Assembly: GCA_026770585.1 (NCBI GenBank)
Contig: MU646499.1
Coordinates: 466,208 to 482,439, forward strand
From: Baffinella frigidus
Lineage: Eukaryota > Cryptophyceae > Cryptomonadales > Baffinellaceae
Direction of reading: 5' to 3'
Length of the DNA stretch: 16,232 nt
A model generated the notes under the pieces. It saw only the letters and a program-made list of their open reading frames with translations, ran no database searches and was not told where the DNA came from. Below, one piece after another: positions 1-10,800 of this stretch (position 1 is its first letter; each line of letters begins with the position of its first letter). Position numbers and translations under genes: made by a program.

Positions 1-86
1 ACCCCAAACCCCAAACCCCAAACCCCAAACCCCTTCAACCCCAACCCCCAAACCCCAAACCCCTCAAACTCCAAACCCCGAAGCAG
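1..86 (+). repeat. Intron 1 (3' part): CCCCAAA repeat
   Basis: Degenerate CCCCAAA heptamers run from the window edge to an acceptor 'cgaagcag' ending at 86. The following exon opens in the TIG frame. The intron's donor is outside the window. Confidence 0.75.
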
Positions 87-557
87 GTCTTCACATACAC
101 TCCGGAGCATTCCCGGAGCGTCGTTGAGGGGATGCGCCCCACGAGTGGGAAGGCGTCAGGGGGGACGGCGGTTACCATCTTTGGGAGTGTTTCCGGAAGA
201 TGGTACTGTGTGTTTGGCGGTACGGATCGGGCCGCAGCGGTGGCGGTGTCGGCATCGACGGTGGTGTGCGTGACGCCGCGTCACGTCCCCGGGAGCGTTT
301 CCGTGCAGTTAGACACGCCGGACGGGATGATGTCCCCGTCCCCGGAATCGTTCGTCTTCGTGGACGCGCCGGTTGTCACGTCCGTCGCGCCTGTGTCGAT
401 CGTGCTGGATGCGGCTCGCAACCTGTCCCCGAGCGAAATCACCCTCTTCGGCGCGCGCTTTACAACAAAGGGCTCAAAGGGCTCCGCGCTCCGCTGCAAA
501 CTCGGGGAGGCGCACGTGCCGTGCTCTGCCACCTCTGAAAAGGAGGTCACGTGTCAG
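87..557 (+). CDS. Exon 1: end of one TIG domain and two further TIG domains
   Basis: It reads in phase 0 for 157 residues. It opens with the last strand of a previous domain ('VFTYTP'), then 'GMRPTSGKASGGTAVTIFG' with Cys in 'WYCVFGG' and 'VVCVTP'. A second, atypical domain follows ('SVAPVSIVLDAARNLSPSE', 'LFGARF', 'LRCKLG', 'VTCQ'). The first domain is short between 'FG' and the first Cys. The 'GGTDRAAAV' stretch recurs in the exon at 7787-8587, so the two are related copies. The ATG at 132 is an internal Met, not a start. Confidence 0.85.
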
Positions 558-3500
558 GTGCGTACTCCCTCCCCTGCGAGTAACTTGCCTGCCGGCACAG
601 AGGGCAGACATGATACATTTGCCCAATTGTCGGTAACAATGCTTTTGCCCAATTGTCGGTAACACACAGATAAAATGCCGTGGCCCACTTGTTAGTAAAA
701 ATCTCTTTCTTTCTACCAGGTGCCTTCGGACCTCCCCCCAGGGAACTACTCCATCAGCGTGTCGAACGACGGGCACGAATACTTCCACGCGCCGGGGCAA
801 CTTAACGTGCGTGCGCAACTTAACGTGCGCGCGATATCCCCGTCGTCCGGCCCTGCGTCTGGCGGTAACCCCTCATCCCTAAAACCTCAACCCTAAATCA
901 TAAATCATAAACCCTCAACCCTAAAACCTAAATCATAAACCCTAAAACCTCAATCCTAAACCCTAAACCCTAAACCAGGGACCCTCTGCACGATCCGAGG
1001 GAGCAAGTTGGATGGGGTGGAAGCCCTACCCCCCCCCCCTCCCTAAACCCTGAACCGTAAACACTGAACACTGAACCCTTAACCTCAAACCCTGTACCCT
1101 CAACCCGTCTCCCGAATCCAGGTGGAGGGCGCAGCGCAGTGCGTGTATGGAGGTGATGTCGTGCCGGCGACGGTTGTGTCTTCGAAGGTTGTTCTGTGTC
1201 GGTCGCCGCGCGGGCGGCCTGGAGTTGAAGAGGTTCACGTGCAGTGGAATGGTGGCTCGTCTGTCTCCAACGCCGTCGAGTTCCGCGTGTTTGAGGCTGC
1301 GAAGGCGTGGGAGCTGCTTCCGTCGCGCGGGACCACCCAGGGAGGGACAGTCGTCACCCTGGTGGGTGAGGACTTCGGGGCCATGACATGGTGCCGGTTC
1401 GGACCTGCTGGATCCGCGAGCAGTGCTCGGGTCTCGTCGTCGTCGTCGATGGTCAAGTGTGTTACGCCTGCGCATGATGCGGGAGCGGTGAGCATCCAGA
1501 CCTCGCAGAACGGGGTGGACTTTGAGTCGACCGGCGTGTCGTTTACGTTTGGAGGGCTCGGGTCCGTGACAGCAGTTGAGCCGAGCGTGGCAAGCACGTT
1601 GCCCGGCAGCTCTGTGACTGTGATCGGTCGTGACTTTGCAAGGAGCGCACACCTCGAGTGCTGGTTTGGATCGCAGCGGTCGGCAGCCCAGTACGTGTCG
1701 TCGTCGATGATCTTGTGCAGGACGCGGGCGTCGGCTATCGGGAACCTGTCGCTGAGCGTGTACTCGGAGGGGAGCGCACTTTCTCCGGGGAGCGTGCCTG
1801 TGTTTGTGATGACGCCTCCAGTGATCCAGGATCTGAGTCCGTCGTTTGGGGACCATTCTGGGGGTACGATGGTCCAGGTTCTGGGATCGCACTTTATAGA
1901 GCCGGTGGCCTGCATGTTTGGCGGAGCTCGCGAAGGAGCATCATGGGTGTCAGCGAGCAAGGTCTACTGCGTGAGTCCTGCGGGGACGACTGGGTCGGTG
2001 GTGGTTGAGGTGGAAATCGGCGGGTCAGTGACGAGCAACTCTGGGATGGAGTTTGTGTACGTCGTTGCCGAGAAGCCAACTCTCGAATCGGTTTTGCCGA
2101 CGAGCGGAACTAACCTCGGGGGCACTGTGGTGAGTGCGATCGGGCAGCACTTCATGCCCGAGGGGAGCCGGTGCTCGTTCAACGGGAGTGTTGTCGAGTC
2201 AGTTGTGATCTCTTCGTCGCTGATGGAGTATGTTACGCCAGGGCACGAGTCTGGCCCGGTGCTGGTGGAGGTTGTCGAGTCAGGCGACACGATGGGCATC
2301 GGAGCAGCGACTTATTTATTTGAGGACGCTGTGACGGTGGAGAGCGTGTTGCCCACCGCAATGCATGCAGGACAGAGCTCTGTGATCACGGTAACGGGAT
2401 CAGGCTTCAAGCAAAGCAGCGGGCTTCAGTGCAGGCTTGGAGGGTCGGATGCGCTGAGCAGCGCGGACTGGGTTTCGTCGTCGGTTGTGACATGCTCGGT
2501 GGCGGCTCAGGACATTGACATGTTGGTGGATTTTGCCGTGTCGAACGACGGGGTGACGTTCACTTCGAGCCCAGTTGGAATTCGTGTGGCGTCGCCAGCA
2601 GCAGTGTCGGGCGTGTCACCCTCTCGGGCGTCGGTTGCGGGAGGGGCGCGGGTGAGTGTGACCGGCACGGGACTCGATGTGGGTTCCTGGACGTGCAAGT
2701 TCGGGTCGGAGTCAGGTCCGGCGGAGACGGTGTCGGGCTCGACGGTGATGTGCATTGTGCCAGCGAGGCGTGAGATCGGGACGGTGGACGTCGGACTTGT
2801 GTCTGCAGAGACTGGATGGAAGACGGCGCAGGTGTCTTTTGAGTATCTGGAGATTGCCCACGTCTCGGGGCTACTGCCAGAGTCTGGGCCGCTGTCTGGA
2901 CATGTCATGCTGGAGGTGCGGGGCACGCACTTTGCGATGGGCAAGGGAGCGGCGTGCCGCATCGGAGGGGAGGCCTCGGAGGCGGACGTAGTGACGTCGA
3001 CCCTGGTGCGTTGCGTGACTCCGTCTGTGAAGGAAGCCGGGGCAGTTGCGGTGGAAGTGAGCAACAACGGGCTGGACTTTGCGCGTAGCCCCGTCGATTT
3101 CATGTACACGGAAGATGTCGCTGTGCTGGGCGTGAAGCCGAGCAGCGGGAGTGAAGGAGGCGGCACGGTGGTGTATGTCACGGGGCAGGGCTTCCCGGAG
3201 ACGGCGGAGGTGGTATGCCGCTTTGGGTTGGATGGAGGGACGGTCTCGGCTCAGTGGCTCGGTCCCGAGAGGGTCAAGTGCGCATCTCCGGAGAGGGCGC
3301 CCGGGAACGTGACGGTGTCTCTCAGCTTTGACGGGGGAGCGTTCTACAGAGCTCCTACGAGATACCTCTATCGACTCTCGCCGAGCGTGAGTGCGGTGCA
3401 GCCGACTTTCGCGTTCACGCAGGGCGGGTCCATCGTGACAGTGCTGGGCTCGGGCTTCGACGCGGTGGAGACTGCTCGGTGCTTCTTCGGGCTGGGCGGC

Positions 3501-4794
3501 GCGGAGTCAACATCCACGATCGTATCCTCATCGTCACTCCTCTGCACGAGCCCACCTCACCAATCCGGGACAACCGCACTCTTCCTCGGGTCAATGAACC
3601 GCGCGCTCTTCAACAACGAGGCAGCCTTCACCTTCATCGATCGTCCGGAGATCTGGGGGGCGTCCCCGAGCAGCGGACCCACATCAGGCGGGACCCTCAT
3701 CACAATCTCCTCCGCCAACCTCGACAGTCCTGTCGACTGTTTCTTGCTGGACGTCCGTTCTCCTGCGGTGCAAGATGGAACCGGGGTGCTGCAGTGCATC
3801 ACCCCTGCCGCTCCGCTGACCCTTGGCGCCGTTGGTTCCTCGGGCATTGGAGCCGTTGGTTCCGCCATAACGCAGTTGCAGCTCATGTTCGCGAACTCGT
3901 CCGTGCAAGTCTACTCTGCCGATTTCCAGTACTGGAAAGATCCGGTGCTGTCACTCGTGGTACACCCGAAACCCTAATCCCTAAACCCTCATCCATAAAC
4001 CCGAAACCCCAACCCCCAAAACCTCAACCTTAAACCCTACACTCTACACCCTAAACCACAAACCACACACCACAAACCCCACACCCCAAACCCCAAACCC
4101 CAAACCAGATGCCCAGCTCAAGCCGCGCCACTTCCGGCACAGCAGTGACAATCTTCGGATCCGGGTTCCTCGCATCGCGCGAGGCGCGGTGCTGCCTCGG
4201 GGATTCGTCCTGCGTGGAGGTCACGCACCTCTCGTCGACGCACGTGTCGTGCTTCCTCCCACCGCAAGCTCCGGGCAGCGCACAGGTTTCCTGAACCCTA
4301 AACCCTAAACCCTAAACCCTAAACCCCAAATCCTAAACCCCAAACCCTAAGCCCCAACCCCTAAACCCTAAACCCCAATCCCTAAACCCTAAACCCTAAT
4401 CCCCTAATCCCCTAACCTCTAACCCCTAAACCTCTACCCCCGAAACTCGCAGCTCTCCGTGGCACTCAACGGCGTAGATGCAGCGGCGTCAACCCTCCCC
4501 TTCCTCACCTACAACCCCCGCGTCATCAACCGCCTATCCCCCACGCGCGGCATCGCCCCGGGGGGGACCAAAGTGACCGTGGAGCTCCAAACACCTTGCA
4601 CACACGCGGTCGTGCGGTTCGGACACGACTCGGTGTCTTGCACGTGCGAGGGGTCAGTCGCCTTGTGCGTGGCTCCGGGGGGGGAGGGGGAGGTGCACGT
4701 GCGCGTGTCGATTGATGACGCGCCGTTCTCCGGTGCCCTTAAACCCAATACCCTACACCCCACACCCTACACCCTTAACCCTAAACCCCACACC

Positions 4795-4826
<32 letters not shown>

Positions 4827-7800
4827 ACACTACACACTAAACACTAAACCCTAAACCCTCAACTCTAAACCCAACCCCCCCAACCAGGCGACGCGGTGCC
4901 GTTCAACTACGTGGCCGTCCCCGACATCCACACCATCCACCCCAGCGTGGGCGGGACCGAAGGAGGGACCGTAGTAACGGTCACCGGCAGCTCCTTCCCC
5001 GCGGACGGGATGTGGTGCCGTTTCGGGAGTGATGTCGCGCGGGGGGTGGTTGCAACGACGTCGCACCTGCTGTAAACCCTAAACACTAAACCCGAACCCC
5101 GAACCCTGAAAACCTGAACCCTAAACCCTGCACTCTAAACCCTGCACCTATGGTGTAAGGTTTGGGATGTAGGGCCTAAACCTTAAACTCCACAACCTAA
5201 ACCCTAAACCTTAATCCCTAATCCCTAAACCCTAAACCCTAAACCCTGAACCAGGTGCGCGTCACCGCCAGTCTCTGTCGAGGGGGGGGTATCCCTGGAG
5301 GTGAGCGTCAACGGCGTCGACTTCGGATCATCCCACACCCTCTTCCACTTCGACGTCTCCGCATCAATCACATCAGTGATGCCCAGCCATGTCTCGGCGA
5401 AAGGCGGGGGGGGCGTGTCAGTCATCGGAGAGAACCTCCGGGCGTCAGGCACGCTCCACGCCTTGTTCGGAACACGCCGCGTGAAACTCTCGTGGGTGTC
5501 ATTCACCCTCGCGACGTGCATCGCCCCCCCGCTCCCCGTCGGGAACGTCTCCGTAACAGTGAGCAACAACGGCGTCGACTTCTCCCCCGCGTCCGCCCCA
5601 TTGGAGGTCCGCGCTGGCGACGCGCGTCTTCACTCCCTCGCCCCGCGCTCAGGGCCGGCGGCGGGAGGGTACACTGTGACTGTGCGGGGCTCGGGGTTCA
5701 CGGGGGGGGTCCTTGCGGTGAGGTTTGGGGATGTGGTCGTGGAGTGTAAGGTGGTGAGTGGGGATATGGCGGAGTGCGGGGTGGGGCGTAGGGGTGTGGG
5801 GGAGGTGACTGTCAGCGCGGGAGATGCCGAGGACGTGGTGGAGGATGCTGACGTGATGACAGTCAGCAAGGACGTGATGACGTTCTCGTTCGTGGGCGCC
5901 GTCAGGGTGGTCAGCGTGTTCCCTTCGAGCGGGCCCGCGAGTGGTAAACCCTGAACCATGCACCTAAACCACCCAGACTAAAACCTGAACCCTGCATCCC
6001 AAACCTTGAACCCTCAACCCTATTCCCTCAACTCTTAACCCTCAACCCTCAACCCTAAACCCTGCACCATAAACCCTAAACCCTAAACTCTAAATCCTAA
6101 ACCCTAAACCTGAAACCCGAAACCCTCAACCAGGGGGCACGCTTTTGACCGTGACAGGCTCCGGCTTCTCCCTAACGGCAAACCCTGAACCCTAAATCCC
6201 AAACACTCAACCCTAAACACTAAACTCTAAACCCTAAACACTTGACCCCACAACCTCAACCCCAAGTTTTCAACCCTAAACCCTAAACCAGGCAACACCC
6301 GCATGCATCATCGACTCCGAAGTCACGTTCCCAGCAAGCATGCAGTCCTCGACAGTCCTGCTCTGCGCCGCCCCCGCGCACTCACACGGCGACGCCACCC
6401 TCACCCTCGGCACGGACTTCGCCTCGATCTCTGACGCTATCCCCTTCACTTACTACGCCCCGCCTACCATCACTTATGTACACCCCACGCCCCGAACACT
6501 ACACCCCAAACCCTAAACCCTAAACCCTAAACCCTAACCCATCAGCCCCAAACCCTCTACCCTAAACCCTAAACCCTCAAACCTAAACCCTAAACCATAA
6601 ACCCTAATCCAGGTGAAGCCCTCCGTGGGCCTCACCGGGAAGGCGCTCGCGCTGAAAGTGTTCGGTGACAACTTGACCCAAACCCCGCACCCCACACCCC
6701 AAACCTCAAACCCCAACACCAAACTCTAAACACGAAACGCGAAACACGAAACACCAAACAATAAACACGAAACGGTACACACAAAGGTACACACAACCTC
6801 ACACCTCAAACCCCAAACCCCCAACCCACAACCCCAACCCTAAACAATCAACCCCAACCCTACACCACAAACCCCAACCCTACACACTCAGCATTCACCG
6901 CTACACACTCAACCCAAAACGGTACACACTAAACAGTCAACGGTACACACGAAGCAGGGGGCAACTTTGGCGACGCGACGGCGCCCGCGTGCTCATTCTC
7001 GTTCGCCGCTTCGGTACCCTACACCCCAAACCCTCAACACTAAACCCTAAACCCTAAACCCTAAACCCCAAACCCCAATCTAAATCCTAAACCCTAAACC
7101 CTCAACCGTAAACCCTACACCCTGCACTCTAAACCCCAAACCCAAACCCCAAAAAACCAAAACCAGGAAACCCCAAAACCCACACCCCAATCCCCAAATC
7201 CAAACCCTGAATCATAAACCCCAACGCAGGTATCTGCGACGCTGCTCGGGACAGACGCGTTGCTTTGCGACCCAGTCGTTCTCCCGACAGGAAACCACTC
7301 CTAGCCCCTAGATCCACTCCTAAACCCCAAATCTTAAACCCTAAATCCACTCCTAAACCCTAAATCCATTCTTAAACCCTAAATCCACTCCTAAACCCTA
7401 AATCCTCTCCTAAACCCTAAACCCACTCCTGAACCCTGAATCCACTCCTAAACCCTAAATCCACTCCTAAACCCCAAATCTTCAACGCTAAACCCTCAAC
7501 CCGCAGCCCTCACCCCTAAACCCTGAACCCTAAACCCCAAACCCTACTCCAGGCAACCACTCGGTGCGCGTGACCTTGAACGGCGTCGAGTTCATCACGG
7601 TCACCTCCGCGTATCAGGTCAGCCCTAGTCCCCACACCTAAACCATAAACTCCAAATTATAAACCCCAAACCATGAACCCCAAACCCTACACTCAAAACC
7701 CTAAACCCCAAACCATCAACCCTAAACCCTAAACCCGAACCCCCAAACCCCAAGCCCTACACCCTAAACCCCAAACCCCAAAACAGGTCGTCCCGGAAAT

Positions 7801-10800
7801 CATCGTGTCCGGGATTTTCCCGACAGTTGGAGTCGCGTCCGGTGGAACGCGCCTTTTCGTATCCGGACTCCACTTCCCGCGCGATCTCCGGTGTGTCGTG
7901 GACGGGATCGCGTCCCAGGCGACTGTCCTATCCTCATCTCGGGCGTTCTGCACGTGCCCCCCGCACGTGCCCGGGCGCGTCGACGTGTCAGTCACGTCCC
8001 GAACTTTCCCGCGCTTTTCCTCGATCCGCGCCTTCGAGTTCGTAACCTGTAAAGCGGATCGGATCCTCCCGTCCCGAGGCGGGCCCGGATCGTCCGTTGC
8101 GATCGTGGGGCTCTTCCCAGCAACGGGCGTCAGAATCTGCTCTTTCAACGGTCTCGAAACCGCCGCGGAAGCGGTCTCCACGTCCTTGCTGACGTGCGTC
8201 GCGCCCCCCTTGGAGGACGGGACCGCAGCCGTGACCGTGAAAGTCGCCGAAACGGTGTGTGTTTCGGACGCGCTCACATTCACATTCGTGGAAGCCGGCG
8301 TTTCAAAGGACGGCGTGTCGGTCACGAGGCTATCACGAAACCTTCTCGAAGCCTCCCCGCCGACTGTCACGTCCCTCTCCCCGTCCTCCGGGCCCACCTC
8401 CGGAGGCACGATGGTCACGTTACGCGGCACCGGCTTCAGTCTCGCTGAAGACCTTGAGTGTGTTTTCGGTATGGTTTCTTTGGGTAGTACGGATCGGGCC
8501 GCGGCAGTGGGTGCATCCTCATGGAAGGTTGCGCCGGCGTCCGTGATGTCCCCGAATGCTGTTCGCTGCGAATCGCCTCGTGGCCAGGTGCATACACCCT
8601 ACACCCTGAATCCAACACCCTACACCCTCAACCCTGAACGCTACATCATACACCCTACACCCTGCACGTACACCCTACACCCTGAATCCTAAACCCTATA
8701 CCCTAAACCCTAACTCCTCAACCCTAAACCCTAAATCTTTAACCCTGAACCTTAACCCGACCCCCAAAATCCTAAACCCTAAACCTCAACCCCAAACCCT
8801 AAACCCTATACCCTATAACCTAAACCCCAAACCCGAAACCCTAAACCTTAAACCCTAAACCCTAAACCCTAACCCTGAACCAGGCTGGACCGGTCGAGGT
8901 GCGCGTGCAGTGGAATGGCGGCGCCTCCGTCTCCAACGCCGTCGAGTTCCGCGTGTTCGAGGCTGCGAAGGCGTGGGAGCTGCTTCCGTCGCGCGGGACC
9001 ACCCAGGGAGGGACAGTCGTCACCCTGGTGGGTGAGGACTTCGGGGCCATGACATGGTGCCGGTTCGGACCTGCTGGATCCGCGAGCAGTGCCCGGGTCT
9101 CGTCGTCGTCGATGGTCAAGTGTGTCACGCCTGCGCATGATGCGGGAGCGGTGAGCATCCAGACCTCGCAGAACGGGGTGGACTTTGAGTCGACCGGCGT
9201 GTCGTTTACGTTTGGAGGGCTCGGGTCCGTGACAGCAGTTGAGCCGAGCGTGGCAAGCACGTTGCCTGGCAGCTCTGTGACTGTGATCGGTCGTGACTTT
9301 TCAAGGAGCGCACACCTCGAGTGCTGGTTTGGATCGCAGCGGTCGGCAGCCCAGTACGTGTCGTCGTCGATGATCTTGTGCAGGACGCGGGCGTCGGCTA
9401 TCGGGAACCTATCGCTGAGCGTGTACTCGGAGGGGAGCGCACTTCCTCCGGGGAGCGTGCCTGTGTTTGTGATGACGCCTCCAGTGATCCAGGATCTGAG
9501 TCCGTCGTTTGGGGACGTGTTGGGTGGTGCGATGATCGAGCTTGTGGGATCACACCTCGTGGATTCGGTGGCCTGCATGTTTGGTGGGGCTCGTGTGGCG
9601 GCATCGTGGGTGTCAGCGAGCAAGGTCTACTGCGTGAGTCCTGCGGGGACGACGGGGTCGGTGGTGGTTGAGGTTGAAATCGGCGGGTCGGTGACGAGCA
9701 ACTCTGGGATGGAGTTCGTGTACGTCGTTACCGAGAAGCCAACTCTCGAATCGCTTTTGCCGACGAGCGGAACGAACATCGGGGGCACTGTGGTGAGTGC
9801 GATCGGGCAGCACTTCATGCCCGAGGGGAGCCGGTGCTCGTTCAACGGGAGTGTTGTCGAGTCAGTTGTGATCTCTTCGTCGCTGATGGAGTGTGTTACG
9901 CCAGGGCACGAGTCTGGCCCGGTGCTGGTGGAGGTTGTCGAGTCAGGCGACACGATGGGCATCGGAGCAGCGACTTATTTATTTGAGGACGCTGTGACGG
10001 TGGAGAGCGTGTTGCCCACCGCAATGCATGCAGGACAGAGCTCTGTTATCACGGTGACTGGATCAGGCTTCAAGCAAAGCAGCGGGCTTCAGTGCAGGCT
10101 TGGAGGGTCGGATGCGCTGAGCAGCGCGGACTGGGTTTCGTCATCGGTTGTGACATGCTCGGTGGCGGCTCAGGACATTGACATGTTGGTGGATTTTGCC
10201 GTGTCGAACGACGGTGTGACGTTCACTTCGAGCCCGGTTGGAATTCGTGTGGCGTCGCCAGCAGCAGTGTCGGGCGTGTTACCCTCTCGGGCGTCGGTGG
10301 GGGGAGGGGCGCGGGTGAGTGTGACCGGCACGGGACTCGATGTGGGTTCCTGGACCTGCAAGTTCGGGTCGGAGTCAGGTCCGGCGGAGTCGGTGTCGGG
10401 CTCGACGGTGATGTGCATTGTGCCAGCGAGGCGTGAGATCGGGACGGTGGACGTCGGACTTGTGTCTGCAGAGACGGGATGGAAGACGGGGCAGGTGTCT
10501 TTTGAGTATTTGGAGATTGCCCACGTCTCGGGGCTACTGCCAGAGTCTGGGCCGCTGTCTGGACATGTCATGCTGCAGGTGCGGGGCACGCACTTTGCGA
10601 TGGGCAAGGGAGCGGCGTGCCGCATCGGAGGGGAGGCCTCGGAGGCAGACGTAGTGACGTCGACCCTGGTGCGTTGCGTCACTCCGTCTGTGAAGGAGGC
10701 CGGGGCAGTTGCGGTGGAGGTGAGCAACAACGGGCTGGACTTCGTGCGTAGCCCCGTCGACTTCACGTTCACGGAAGATATCGCCGTGCGTGGCTTGAGT

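Noticed and set aside
1-60. Left window edge as a chromosome end (telomere)
   Set aside because: The repeat is CCCCAAA-biased, degenerate and ends in a splice acceptor. The right edge has the same C-rich orientation, whereas a right-hand telomere would be G-rich.
1026-1960. Minus-strand open frames across the big exons
   Set aside because: High GC and the strong codon bias of the + strand leave long open shadows. They lack domain patterns and conflict with the duplicated TIG coding frame.
87-3959. A bacterial or transcription-factor TIG protein
   Set aside because: The spliced structure excludes bacteria, and no Rel, IPT-DNA-binding or helix-loop-helix region accompanies the TIG array.
1122-3977. 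A stand-alone gene starting with GTG at 1122 and stopping at 3978
   Set aside because: The GTG is the first codon after an acceptor, the stop lies in intron repeat, and TIG domains continue in frame on both sides.
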